Source: Clostridia bacterium (lineage in GTDB: Bacteria; Bacillota; Clostridia; TANB77; CAG-508). From it: a stretch of 64,000 nucleotides of DNA. The translations under genes and the position numbers were made by a program. Location of the stretch: assembly GCA_017510825.1 (NCBI GenBank), contig JAFWMA010000001.1:34058-98057 (forward strand), in the 5' to 3' direction. Shown piece after piece: positions 51,494 through 61,150 of this stretch (the first letter of the stretch is position 1; each line of letters starts with the position of its first letter). Under the pieces are notes generated by a model. It was not told the DNA's origin and did not search any database. It was given only the letters and a program-made list of their open reading frames with translations.

Positions 51494-52009
51494 TTAAGTA
51501 AAAGAAAACCATAATACAGCAATAATCATACAAACAAAATCAGCAATTAAAGCTGGAATCAAAACCTTCCTACTTTTTCTTATTTTAACAGAACTCAAAT
51601 ATACTGCAATGACATAAAAAGTTGTTTCAGATGAGCTCATTATTGTTCCCGCCATTGAACCAATTTTAGAATCAACACCAAATTTAGTCATCAAATCGGT
51701 AGCCAAAGCCATAGAAGCACTTCCAGAAACTGGTTTAATAAACATCAATGGTAAAATCTCATTTGGAATATTAAACAAATGTGTAAAAGACTTCATCCTA
51801 TTAAAGAAAAAATCTAAAATCTCAGAACTTCTTAACATTCCGACTGCTAAAAAAATCCCAATTAAAGTTGGAAACATTTTAACCATAGTTTTCATTCCAT
51901 CTTTAGCACCATCACAAAAAATATCAAAAACATCCTTTTTCTCTGCCATCCCAACAACCACAATAATAAAAATAATTGTTGGAACAATAATAGTTGAAAA
52001 AATAACCAT
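51494..52009 (-). CDS. spmB: Spore maturation protein B
   Basis: This 171-residue membrane protein has four to five helices and the SpmB/nucleoside-gate signature: FIKPVSGSASMALATDLMTK, GSMAGTIMSSSETTFYVIAVY. It acts with SpmA in spore core dehydration in Bacillus and Clostridium. The start is the ATG with GGAG six bases upstream; the in-frame TTG four codons earlier overlaps that site. It follows spmA by 90 bases. Confidence 0.93.
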   Translation of the reverse strand: MVIFSTIIVPTIIFIIVVVGMAEKKDVFDIFCDGAKDGMKTMVKMFPTLIGIFLAVGMLRSSEILDFFFNRMKSFTHLFNIPNEILPLMFIKPVSGSASMALATDLMTKFGVDSKIGSMAGTIMSSSETTFYVIAVYLSSVKIRKSRKVLIPALIADFVCMIIAVLWFSFT

Positions 52010-52099
52010 TTTAAACTCCAAAACTCGTAAAAATCTTAATTTTTTAATGCATCATAATTCTTTTACTCTCCATTTCACAACCTCTAAATTCATTTATCA

Positions 52100-52678
52100 C
52101 TACGTCTTTCCAATCTTTAAAATTAACTTATTGACCAACACACCAACCAAAGTTCCTACTATAGTTGATATCCAAATTGGAATAATAATTTCAGTAGGAT
52201 TTTGAGAATTTAACGACGAACGAATTGCTATAACAGTCGTAGGAATTAACTGAATAGATGAAGTATTTAAAACTATTAAAGTAGACATTGAATTAGTAAT
52301 TATATTTTTATTCTTATTTTCCTTCTGCATCTCTTCCATAGCTTTCAAACCAGCAGGAGTTGCAGCATTTCCAATCCCAAGTATATTAGAAATCATGTTT
52401 ATAGAAACATTTTCCATCACTACTTCATTATTCTTATCTTCAGGATATAACCAATTAAGTAAAGGCCTTAAAATTTTTTTTAACCAAATAATAATATTTG
52501 TATTTTTTACTATATTCATTATTCCACACCACAAGCACATATTTCCTAAAAGAGTTATAGTCAACGTTAGTACATCAGAAACAGATGAAAAAATGGAATC
52601 ATTAACCTTACCCATATTTCCAGTTATCAAAGCAAAAATATATGAAATAATAATTAATATTGGCCATAAAAAATTCAC
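52100..52678 (-). CDS. spmA: Spore maturation protein A
   Basis: This 192-residue membrane protein has the SpmA gate motif GIGNAATPAGLKAMEEMQ, MSTLIVLNTSSIQLIPTTVI, and IPIWISTIVGTLVGVLVNKL at the end. It works with SpmB. I chose GTG as start (VNFLWPILII), 7 bases after GAGGTG; a TTG one codon earlier is also possible. It is the first gene of the spmA-spmB(-ypeB) unit, and a palindromic repeat copy lies upstream. Confidence 0.93.
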   Translation of the reverse strand: MNFLWPILIIISYIFALITGNMGKVNDSIFSSVSDVLTLTITLLGNMCLWCGIMNIVKNTNIIIWLKKILRPLLNWLYPEDKNNEVVMENVSINMISNILGIGNAATPAGLKAMEEMQKENKNKNIITNSMSTLIVLNTSSIQLIPTTVIAIRSSLNSQNPTEIIIPIWISTIVGTLVGVLVNKLILKIGKT

Positions 52679-52807
52679 CAAAAATCACCTCAATAGAAAT
52701 ATACTATTTTAAATAAAAAATATCACTATAAATCAATAATAATACAACTATAAGATAAACTTTCTTTAATTATAAAAAAACATATTCTAAAAAACTCTCT
52801 ATACAAG

Positions 52808-52960
52808 AACAATAGCAGACATTAATAAAATTGAAAAAGCAAATACTCTCTGCAAAGTCCGCGTTTAATTGTTCGTCGCGCTAAATATTATGAAATAAAA
52901 TTCAGTCACATTATAAATTTATATAATAGGAAAGTATAACTTTCCTATTATATAAAAAAA
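52808..52960 (+). repeat. Intergenic palindromic repeat, copy D (full length)
   Basis: This copy runs from CAATAGCAGACATTAATAAA through TTGTTCGTCGCGCTAAATAT, GAA, ATAAAATTCAG and TCACATT to the second hairpin TATATAATAGGAAAG...CTTTCCTATTATATA. It is near-identical to copy B at 30909. Confidence 0.85.
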
Positions 52961-52980
52961 GACAGAAAAATCCGTCTTTT
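52954..52980 (-). terminator. Terminator of rsmI
   Basis: AAAAGACaGA pairs with TCcGTCTTTT (52957-52980) with a T-run on the minus strand, 18 bases after the rsmI stop. Confidence 0.75.
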
Positions 52981-52997
52981 TACAATAATTATTTTAC

Positions 52998-53816
52998 TTA
53001 AATAAATTTTTGATAAATTTCATTTTTACTTACATTTCTATCTTTTGCAATTTTTTTTATTATTTCCTTTTTACTATATCCCTGTTTTTCATAAAACTCG
53101 TAATGCTGTTCCAAAGTTAAAAAACTCAAATCATTCTTTTTTTCAGTTTTTTCACCTTTAATCAATACAATATACTCCCCTTTAGGCTCCTTAATCATCT
53201 TCAAAACATCTGACACAGTACCTCTATAAAAACTTTCATGAATTTTTGTAAGCTCCTTAGCAACAACAATTTGCCTATTCCCCAATTTTTCTTCAATTTC
53301 CTTTAATGTTCCTATCAATCTATGAGGAGCTTCATAAATTATCACAGTTTTTCCTTCATTTCCCACTTCTTCAAATTTTTCTTTTCTAAATTTTTTATTA
53401 ATTGGTAAAAAACCATAAAAGCAAAACTCATTTGTATCAAGTCCAGAAGCAATAAGTGCATTAATCATTGCACATGCTCCAGGAATAGGTACAACATTTA
53501 TTTCCTTCTCAATAGCAACTTTAACAATTTTTTCTCCAGGATCAGAGATTCCTGGAGTTCCAGCATCAGTAACAATTGCAATATTACTACCATTCCTAAG
53601 CTTTTTCAACAATTCTTCATTTCTAATTTCTTCATTATGTCTATAATAACTTATTAAAGGCTTAGATATTTCAAAATGATTCAATAATTTTAGTGTTTGC
53701 CTTGTATCTTCAGCAGCAATCAAATCAACATCTTTCAATATTCTAAGTGCCCTAAAAGTAATATCTTCTAAATTCCCAATAGGTGTAGCAACTAGATATA
53801 AAGTTCCACTATCCAT
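52998..53816 (-). CDS. rsmI: 16S rRNA (cytidine1402-2'-O)-methyltransferase
   Basis: The 272-residue enzyme belongs to the SAM-dependent tetrapyrrole-methylase-like family: TLYLVATPIGNLEDITFRAL, AAEDTRQTLKLLNHF, SYYRHNE, VTDAGTPGISDPGE, PIPGACAMINAL, YGFLPINKKFRKE and VIYEAPHRLIGTL. It 2'-O-methylates C1402 of 16S rRNA at the decoding site. Length is normal. Confidence 0.95.
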   Translation of the reverse strand: MDSGTLYLVATPIGNLEDITFRALRILKDVDLIAAEDTRQTLKLLNHFEISKPLISYYRHNEEIRNEELLKKLRNGSNIAIVTDAGTPGISDPGEKIVKVAIEKEINVVPIPGACAMINALIASGLDTNEFCFYGFLPINKKFRKEKFEEVGNEGKTVIIYEAPHRLIGTLKEIEEKLGNRQIVVAKELTKIHESFYRGTVSDVLKMIKEPKGEYIVLIKGEKTEKKNDLSFLTLEQHYEFYEKQGYSKKEIIKKIAKDRNVSKNEIYQKFI

Positions 53817-53894
53817 ATAAAAATTCCCTCTCTATAAAATCCATTTTAATTAATATAACCAATTCATACCTACTACAAATTATCTAAATACAAT

Positions 53895-54611
53895 CTATAG
53901 TTTATTATAAATTTTTAAAATTTCATCAGTATAAGACCCATCATCATTATAAATAATCAAAGGACTTTCAACCTTCAAAAATACCCCTCCGTATTTAACA
54001 GCTTTTAATAAAACCATTTTAGACTGCTTATTAAGAAATGAATAAACAAACCTAATTTTTTTTACTTCAAGTTTGTACTTCTTTAATATACAAAACAATT
54101 CTGACATCCTATCAGTCCTATAAACCATATAGAAACTACCTTTATTATTTAATAAACCACTAGAAATCTTAATCCAATCATCTAAATTTGCAGAAGTCTC
54201 AAATCTTGAAATCATTTGTTTATTATTTTTTGCAACTATACCTGTTTCAAGTTTTTTATATGGTGGATTAGTTACAACAGCATCAAAAGAATTGTTTTCA
54301 AGCCTTAATTCATTAATATCACAATTAATAATCTCCATAACATTCTCTAAATGATTCAACTTTACACTTCTTACAGCCATTTCCGCAACTTCTTTTTGCA
54401 ATTCAACACCAATTACTTTTCTAGGCCTAACTTTACCCGTAAGCAAAATACCAATTATGCCGGTTCCAGTTCCCAAATCAACAATTTTAGAATCAAATCT
54501 AATATCACGAGCAAAATCACTAAGAAGAACACTATCAATCCCAAATCTAAAACCACTAGAATCCTGAATAATTTTTAAATTTTTAAATTGTAAATCATCA
54601 ATTCTTTCCAT
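53895..54611 (-). CDS. tRNA1(Val) adenine-N6 methyltransferase-like
   Basis: The product (238 residues) starts MERIDDLQFKNLKIIQDS; homologues start here, though the ribosome site (GAGTGT) is weak. FGIDSVLLSDFA, DLGTGTGIIGILLTGK (SAM site) and VVTNPPYKKLETG (NPPY catalytic motif at about 140) define the TrmN6/YfiC family, which methylates A37 in tRNA-Val. The long frame upstream of this ATG overlaps the MITE-like element and is not part of the gene. It lies 79 bases before rsmI. Confidence 0.92.
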   Translation of the reverse strand: MERIDDLQFKNLKIIQDSSGFRFGIDSVLLSDFARDIRFDSKIVDLGTGTGIIGILLTGKVRPRKVIGVELQKEVAEMAVRSVKLNHLENVMEIINCDINELRLENNSFDAVVTNPPYKKLETGIVAKNNKQMISRFETSANLDDWIKISSGLLNNKGSFYMVYRTDRMSELFCILKKYKLEVKKIRFVYSFLNKQSKMVLLKAVKYGGVFLKVESPLIIYNDDGSYTDEILKIYNKL

Positions 54612-54688
54612 ACACTCTATTTTACTATAAAAAAGATATTTTTTCAATTGATTTACATAATAATTCTTTAAAGTTTTCTTATAATACA

Positions 54689-55027
54689 TTACAATTCACG
54701 ATTAAAAGTCCCAAATAGTATTTCCATAAAAGTGCAGATGGCGTAGTGACCAAGCGTAGCCCTCACTCTACTCCGCTAATCATAAAAACTTCGTTTTTAT
54801 TGCTCCGTACGAGATTTTTATCTCTAAAACTCACCTACGGTTCGTTAAAAGCTAAAGCTGGGAGCGGCTAACAGTTAGAATGAATTTGCCAGCTAAATAG
54901 TAATTTGGGACTGAAGCTTGTGAAGAGGAGCCCTAATTACTATTTAGGCAAATTGCATTCGTGCTCGCAACCAACAACGTCAAACTATATGGAAATACCA
55001 TTTGGGACTATTAGCCGTGAATTGTAA
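54689..55027. mobile_element. MITE-like element with 40-bp terminal inverted repeats
   Basis: The 40-base ends (54689-54728 and 54988-55027, starting TTACAATTCACG) match at 36 of 40 positions as inverted repeats. Inside is a second inverted repeat (AATTTGCCAGCTAAATAGTA near 54892 against TTACTATTTAGGCAAATT near 54940) and no ORF. Total length is 339 bp. The interior is richer in G+C than the flanks. A target duplication is not evident. It lies between the TrmN6-like and GerMN genes. Confidence 0.85.
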
Positions 55028-55114
55028 CTATAAAATAAAACCATAATTTTTATAACCTACATTAAGACACAAAAAACAATCCCAACATCTCAATCTCACT
55101 TGTAAACTTTTCCC

Positions 55115-55648
55115 TTACACCTTCTTTAAAAACTTTTCCTTTAATCCTTCTCTTTCTTCTCCATTAATTGTAAACTTAACACTACTTACCTCATTAAATT
55201 CATACAAAGTATCAACAATCATATATATAGCATCAGTTCCGCTTCCATTCAAAAATTCATCTGAAAAATCAACTCTTACTGTTCCATTTTCTATATTAGC
55301 TTTATTCAATTTAGTTCCATCTGGAATAGCATTTTTCAATCCAGGCTTTTCAGGTCCATTAATTAATAAATTAACCACAAACATATAGGGATTATCAATC
55401 AACTCTCTTGCATCAACAACTCTATCTTCGTAGGATAGTATTCCTGAGGTTTCATCAACAAAATATAACCTAACTTTAGTATCAAAATTTATATCTTCTG
55501 AAACTTCCTCTTCAGGTTCTATCACAGTTTCATTAAAATTTTCATTTTCCACAATTTGCTCAAATTCTGTGGAAAAGTTTAATACAAGAAACAATGTAAC
55601 AAAAATCAACATTGAACTAAATAACATAATAATAACTTTTTTCTTCAT
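55115..55648 (-). CDS. GerMN-domain protein
   Basis: The 177-residue protein has an N-terminal membrane helix (VIIMLFSSMLIFVTLFLVLN) without a lipobox Cys, then a GerMN domain (about 60-165): VRLYFVDETSGILSYEDRVV, FVVNLLINGPEKPGLKNAIP, VRVDFSDEFLNG, IVDTLYEFNEVSSVKFTING. GerM-type proteins assemble with the sporulation secretion complex. It has one GerMN domain, whereas Bacillus GerM has two. AGAGG lies 5 bases before the ATG. Bases 55028-55114 hold nothing clear. Confidence 0.88.
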   Translation of the reverse strand: MKKKVIIMLFSSMLIFVTLFLVLNFSTEFEQIVENENFNETVIEPEEEVSEDINFDTKVRLYFVDETSGILSYEDRVVDARELIDNPYMFVVNLLINGPEKPGLKNAIPDGTKLNKANIENGTVRVDFSDEFLNGSGTDAIYMIVDTLYEFNEVSSVKFTINGEEREGLKEKFLKKV

Positions 55649-55767
55649 TTCATTCCTCTTTCTCTAATAATATTAATTAAATTCTATGTAAATAAAATCC
55701 AAAAATTCCACTATCCAATTTATACAAAACATGGCACCAATTACCACTTAATAATATTATGTACTGG

Positions 55768-55796
55768 TTGACAAATTTGACTTTTCAATATACAAT
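55768..55796 (+). promoter_or_regulatory. Promoter of the giant activase-like gene
   Basis: TTGACA (55768-55773) and TACAAT (55791-55796) are 17 bp apart, 36 bp before the ATG. Confidence 0.8.
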
Positions 55797-55832
55797 ATAT
55801 CATAGGATTATTATCATTAAGGAGGATATCTT

Positions 55833-58800
55833 ATGAGTAATTTATTGCATGTAGGACTTGATGTTGGTTCAACTACAGTTAAGATTGTAGTAATGGACAA
55901 CAATCTCAACACAATATATGAAAATTACCAAAGACACTTCTCAGACACAAAAAATACAGTATGTAAAGTTTTGACTGAGTTTTTAAAAAATTATAATGAA
56001 AATACATATACAATAGCATTAACCGGCTCAGGAGCAATGAGTGCAGCAAAATTCTTAGATTTACCTTTTATTCAAGAAGTAGTTGCATGTAAAAGATCCG
56101 TTGAAAAATACATTCCAAAAACAGATGTTGTAATTGAACTTGGCGGTGAAGATGCTAAAATAATATACTTTGGAAAATCAATAGAACAACGAATGAACGG
56201 AACCTGCGCAGGAGGAACTGGTGCTTTTATCGACCAAATGGCATCACTTCTAAACACAGATTCAGAGGGACTAAACGAATTAGCAAAAAGACATAAAATG
56301 ATTTATCCAATTGCATCTCGTTGCGGAGTTTTCGCTAAAACAGATATTCAACCACTTATAAATGAAGGAGCTAATCCCGAAGATATAGCAGCCTCAATTT
56401 TTCAAGCAGTCGTAAACCAGACCATTTCTGGATTAGCATGTGGTAGACCCATTAGAGGAAATGTTGCCTTTTTAGGAGGTCCACTTAACTATTTATCAGA
56501 ATTAACAAAAAGATTTATAGAAACATTACACTTAACAAGTGAACAAACTATCATTCCAAAAGACGCACATCTATTAGTAGCTAAAGGAGCAGCACTTGAT
56601 TCTAAAGAAAACAAACCCATTTCAAGTGAAAAATTATCAGCAAAAATTAATGTTTTAAAAGCATCTCATGATACCACTTCAAAGCCTTTAAACCCATTAT
56701 TTGTAACTAATACTGAATACAAAGAATTTAAAAAGAGGCATGACAAAGATAAAGTTACAAAAAAAGAATTAGAAAATTTTGAAGGCGACTGTTTCATTGG
56801 AATTGATGCAGGCTCAACTACAACAAAACTTGTTGTAACTGATAATGAAGATAACTTATTATACTCATCTTATGGTAGCAATGAGGGGAATCCTCTACAA
56901 AGCGTAATAAAAATGCTAAAAACTTTATATGAAAAAAAACCATCAAAAGCAAAAATAAGATTTAGTGGAGTTACAGGATATGGAGAAAGTTTAATAAAAA
57001 CAGCTTTAAATGTTGATTTAGGAGAAATTGAAACAATAGCACACTATACAGCAGCAAAATCATTTCTTCCAGAAGTTACAAGTATCGTTGACATTGGTGG
57101 TCAAGATATGAAATACATAAAAATTAAAGATGGTACTATAAACAATATAATGTTAAATGAAGCATGTTCTTCAGGGTGTGGTTCCTTTATAGAAACATTT
57201 GCTAAAAGTTTAAATATATCAATACAAGATTTTGTAAAATCAGCATTAGACTCTCGTAATCCCGTTGACTTAGGCTCAAGATGTACCGTATTTATGAACT
57301 CAAAAATAAAACAAGCACAGAAAGAAGGAGCATCAGTAGGGGATATATCTGCTGGTTTATCTTATTCAATAATAAAAAATGCCATACAAAAAGTTATGAA
57401 AATTAGAGATATAGAAACATTAGGAGACAAAATAGTTGTACAGGGTGGAACTTTTTATAACAACGCGATTTTAAGAGCATTTGAATTAATAGTTGGTAAA
57501 GAAGTAATACGACCAGATATTGCGGGACTAATGGGCGCCTATGGAGTAGCAATCTTAGCAAGACAACAATATGAATCAAATATGGATATGGAATACAAGT
57601 CAACAATTTCTAATCAGCAACAAATTAATGAATTAAAAATTGAAACTAATCATGTTCGTTGTGGTAGATGTGAAAATAATTGCCTATTAACAATTAGTAA
57701 ATTCAGCAACGGTCAAAGACATATTTCTGGAAACAGATGTGAAAAAGGGGCAGGAAATAACACTAAAAAAACAGATTTACCAAACATATATAAATACAAA
57801 GAAGACAGATTATTCAATTACTACATTCCTCTAGAAGAAAAAGATGCACCAAGAGGAACAATCGGTATTCCAAGAGTATTAAATATGTACGAAGATTTTC
57901 CATTCTGGTTTACCTTCTTAACAAAACTAGGATTTAGAGTAATAATTTCAGAAAAAAGTACTCGAAAAACATACGAAAAAGGAATAGAATCAATGCCTTC
58001 AGAATCAGTTTGCTATCCAGCCAAACTATCACATGGTCATATAGTCAGTTTACTAAAACAAGGAATAAAAACAATATTTTATCCATGTGTACCTTACTCT
58101 AGAAAGGAAACAGAAAAAGCAGATAATCACTATAACTGTCCAATTGTAATTTCTTACTCAGAAGTACTAAAAAACAATGTTGAAGAATTAAAACAAGTTA
58201 AATTCTTAAATCCATTCTTACCTTTTGAAGCTAAAAATTTAACTAAAACATTATTGTCTCTACCAGAGTTTAAAGAATATAAATTCTCTAAAAGAGAATT
58301 AATGGATGCAGCAACTTCAGCAGAAAAAGAATACCAACACTTTAAAGAAGATGTTCAAAAAAAAGGTAAAGAAACAATAAAATATATAAAAGAAAATGAT
58401 TTACGAGGAATAGTTTTAGCAGGAAGGCCATATCATGTCGACCCTGAAGTTAATCATGGAATCGACACTTTAATTACAAGTCTTGGTCTATGCGTTTTAT
58501 CAGAAGATAGCATATCAAATTTAGGAGAAATAAGACATAGAATAAGAGTTGTAAACCAATGGACATACCACTCTAGACTATACTCAGCCGCAGACTTCGT
58601 AGGTCAGCAAGATAACCTTGAATTAGTTCAACTAAATTCATTTGGTTGCGGAGTCGATGCAGTAACAACAGATCAAGTTGAAGAAATACTAACAAGCTAT
58701 GATAAAATGTACACACTAATTAAAATAGACGAAGTAAATAATCTTGGTGCAGTAAGAATTCGAATTCGCTCTCTACTAGCAAGCATGAACAAGCGAATAG

Positions 58801-60167
58801 AATCTAAAAAAAATGAATCTGAAAACAAAGGAGATTACAAATTAAAGAGAGTTGTATATAGTAAAGAAATGAACAAAAATCAATATACAATCTTATGCCC
58901 TCAAATGGCCCCAATTCATTTTGAAATAATTGAATCAGCTGTGCAATCATGTGGATACAACTTTCATTTATTAAGAGAATGTACCCCCAAAACCGTAGAC
59001 ATAGGCTTAAAATATGTTAACAATGATGCATGTTATCCCTCAATTTTAACAACAGGTCAATTCATTGAAGCATTACAATCGGGAAAATATGATATTAATA
59101 AAACAGCTTTGATAATGTCACAAACTGGTGGTGGATGTAGAGCAACAAATTACATTGGATTTATCAGAAAAGCTTTAAAAGACGCTGGATATCAAAATGT
59201 CCCAGTAATATCGTTTAATGTAGTTGGTATGGAAAAAATGCCAGGATTTAAAATAACTCCAAAATTAGTAGAAAGATTAATGAAATCAGTAATTTATGGT
59301 GACTTACTACAAAAATTATCAGCTAAAAATAGAGCATATGAATTAAATCCAGGTGATACTGAAGAATTATATCAAAAATGGCTATTGAACTGTAAGAGAT
59401 TAGTCAAAGACACTTCAATGAAAGAATTCAAAAAAAGCATTTACGATATGGTAAATGAATTCGAAAAAATTGAAGTAGATATGTCAATCCCAAAGCCTAA
59501 AGTTGGAATAGTAGGTGAGGTATTAATAAAATATCAGCCATTTGGAAATAACTACGTAGGAGAAAAACTAGAAGCAGAAGGAGCTGAAGTAGTATATCCG
59601 GACTTTATGGGATTCTTAAAATTTATTTGCACACACAAAATAACATTTAACAAATTAATAAATATTGATACAGCAAAAGCAAAAATATTTAAAATGGTAA
59701 TTAAATTTATAGAATTAATAGAAGAAGATGCAACAATAGCATTATCAAACTCATATAAAAATTATTTGCTACCATGCAATATTTTCGAATTAGAAAATAA
59801 TGTAAAAGAAATTTTATCCATAGGAAATCAAACAGGAGAGGGATGGTTTTTAACTGCAGAAATGGTAGAATACATTGAAAATGGAATAGACAATATTGTA
59901 TGTGTACAACCCTTTGCATGCTTACCAAACCACGTAGTAGGAAAAGGTGTTATAAAAACGATAAGAGATAAATATCCAGAAGCAAATATTACACCGATTG
60001 ATTACGACCCTGGAGCAAGCGAAACAAATCAAACAAACAGACTAAAATTGTTAATGGCAGTTGCAAAAGATAACTTAAAGAATAAATTAAAAGAACAAGA
60101 TAGTATTCAAGACCCAAAACCTGAATCCCCATACGAAAATAATGCAAATAAAGCAACTACAAATTAA
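55833..60167 (+). CDS. Giant acyl-CoA dehydratase activase/dehydratase fusion
   Basis: The 1444-residue protein combines three parts. Two BadF/BcrA/HgdC ASKHA ATPase domains come first: residues 4-270 (GLDVGSTTVKIVVMD, GGEDAKIIYF, NGTCAGGTGAFIDQ, ASRCGVF) and 318-590 (GIDAGSTTTKLVVT, DIGGQDMKYIKI, ACSSGCGSFIE, GSRCTVF); the paired Cys are expected [4Fe-4S] ligands. A DUF2229 region follows at about 670-980 (IGIPRVLNMYEDFPFWFTFL, CVPYSR), and a HgdB-like dehydratase region from about 1010 on (CPQMAPIHFEIIES, GQFIEALQSGKYD, MSQTGGGCRATNY). The true archerase drives electrons at low potential. This conserved Clostridia protein has no assigned substrate. AAGGAGG precedes the ATG. Confidence 0.9.
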   Translation: MSNLLHVGLDVGSTTVKIVVMDNNLNTIYENYQRHFSDTKNTVCKVLTEFLKNYNENTYTIALTGSGAMSAAKFLDLPFIQEVVACKRSVEKYIPKTDVVIELGGEDAKIIYFGKSIEQRMNGTCAGGTGAFIDQMASLLNTDSEGLNELAKRHKMIYPIASRCGVFAKTDIQPLINEGANPEDIAASIFQAVVNQTISGLACGRPIRGNVAFLGGPLNYLSELTKRFIETLHLTSEQTIIPKDAHLLVAKGAALDSKENKPISSEKLSAKINVLKASHDTTSKPLNPLFVTNTEYKEFKKRHDKDKVTKKELENFEGDCFIGIDAGSTTTKLVVTDNEDNLLYSSYGSNEGNPLQSVIKMLKTLYEKKPSKAKIRFSGVTGYGESLIKTALNVDLGEIETIAHYTAAKSFLPEVTSIVDIGGQDMKYIKIKDGTINNIMLNEACSSGCGSFIETFAKSLNISIQDFVKSALDSRNPVDLGSRCTVFMNSKIKQAQKEGASVGDISAGLSYSIIKNAIQKVMKIRDIETLGDKIVVQGGTFYNNAILRAFELIVGKEVIRPDIAGLMGAYGVAILARQQYESNMDMEYKSTISNQQQINELKIETNHVRCGRCENNCLLTISKFSNGQRHISGNRCEKGAGNNTKKTDLPNIYKYKEDRLFNYYIPLEEKDAPRGTIGIPRVLNMYEDFPFWFTFLTKLGFRVIISEKSTRKTYEKGIESMPSESVCYPAKLSHGHIVSLLKQGIKTIFYPCVPYSRKETEKADNHYNCPIVISYSEVLKNNVEELKQVKFLNPFLPFEAKNLTKTLLSLPEFKEYKFSKRELMDAATSAEKEYQHFKEDVQKKGKETIKYIKENDLRGIVLAGRPYHVDPEVNHGIDTLITSLGLCVLSEDSISNLGEIRHRIRVVNQWTYHSRLYSAADFVGQQDNLELVQLNSFGCGVDAVTTDQVEEILTSYDKMYTLIKIDEVNNLGAVRIRIRSLLASMNKRIESKKNESENKGDYKLKRVVYSKEMNKNQYTILCPQMAPIHFEIIESAVQSCGYNFHLLRECTPKTVDIGLKYVNNDACYPSILTTGQFIEALQSGKYDINKTALIMSQTGGGCRATNYIGFIRKALKDAGYQNVPVISFNVVGMEKMPGFKITPKLVERLMKSVIYGDLLQKLSAKNRAYELNPGDTEELYQKWLLNCKRLVKDTSMKEFKKSIYDMVNEFEKIEVDMSIPKPKVGIVGEVLIKYQPFGNNYVGEKLEAEGAEVVYPDFMGFLKFICTHKITFNKLINIDTAKAKIFKMVIKFIELIEEDATIALSNSYKNYLLPCNIFELENNVKEILSIGNQTGEGWFLTAEMVEYIENGIDNIVCVQPFACLPNHVVGKGVIKTIRDKYPEANITPIDYDPGASETNQTNRLKLLMAVAKDNLKNKLKEQDSIQDPKPESPYENNANKATTN

Positions 60168-60207
60168 TAACAACAAAAAATACACAATCTAAAATTATGG
60201 AGGCATT

Positions 60208-60687
60208 ATGAAATATTTTGTACCAAGTGAAACATATCAAAAAATTTCAGATATAAGTCTAGACTATCTAATAAATGACAAAAAAATTAAAGGACTAATA
60301 TTTGACTTTGACGGAACACTTTCAATTAGGAAAAAAATATCAATTGAAACACTTAACTTTATAAAAAAATCAAAAGAAAGAGGTTTAAAAATATCAGTAT
60401 TAAGCAATAATATACATTTAAGTAAAGCCCTAATAAAAATATTGTCAATTAATACTATTAAAAAATTTGCCTTCAAACCACTAAAACAACCATTCTTGAA
60501 AATGGCCAAAAGAATGAAGCTACCACCACAAAAAATAGCTGTAATAGGAAATAACAGAATATCAGACATACTAGGAGCAAATAGAGCAGGAATGTATTCA
60601 ATTTATATCCAAAACATGAACAGTTTTCTATATAAAAGAAAAATATCCAAAAATCTAAAGCACATAGGAATAAAACATATAGATTAA
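60208..60687 (+). CDS. yqeG: YqeG-family HAD phosphatase
   Basis: The 159-residue protein is a HAD IIIA phosphatase: motif I GLIFDFDGTLSI at about 30-41 (DxD), motif II VLSNN at about 60, a Lys at about 90, and motif III IAVIGNNRISDILGANRAG at about 112-130. Family members sit near aro or yqeH genes in Bacillus; substrate is unknown. TGGAGG lies 4 bases before the ATG. It follows the giant gene by 40 bases and shares its direction. Confidence 0.88.
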   Translation: MKYFVPSETYQKISDISLDYLINDKKIKGLIFDFDGTLSIRKKISIETLNFIKKSKERGLKISVLSNNIHLSKALIKILSINTIKKFAFKPLKQPFLKMAKRMKLPPQKIAVIGNNRISDILGANRAGMYSIYIQNMNSFLYKRKISKNLKHIGIKHID

Positions 60688-60730
60688 ATTATATTTTCAC
60701 CCAAAGATATAACAGAAACATAATAATCCA

Positions 60731-60863
60731 CGGGTAAAACCCGAGTGTTAATAAAAAAATAAGAATGTACAAAAAATCAAATTTAAAAATCTACAATTTT
60801 TTACATCAATAAATTTGAAAAATTGTAGATTTTTGTAATGACATTAACACCCGTAGTTTACCC
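60731..60863 (+). terminator. Nested hairpin terminator
   Basis: An outer imperfect inverted repeat (60731-60752 with 60843-60863, GGGTAAA...GTTAAT) encloses an inner 17-bp stem (60785-60801 with 60818-60834). A second hairpin at 60883-60912 (CTATGAATTTA/...ATAAATTCATAG) follows. The inner stem ends in a T-run (TTTTTG) and serves yqeG. Confidence 0.6.
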
Positions 60864-61150
60864 TTAAAGTTAAACAAAGGCTATGAATTTAAATTTAAAA
60901 TAAATTCATAGCTTTATTACAAAAGAACAAAATAAAAATTACAAAATTCAAAGAAAATCAACAAAACCAACATACATATTAAAACAACACTAAAAATTAC
61001 AATTCTAATATTAACTATTAACACAAAAACTTTGTAAAAAAAATTAAAAGACAAGCTTGTTACAATAATAAAAGTATTAAACAATTTGTAGTGTTACAAT
61101 TGATGTAAAACAAACAATTCACAGATTTACAATAGATGTGGCACAGTTTG

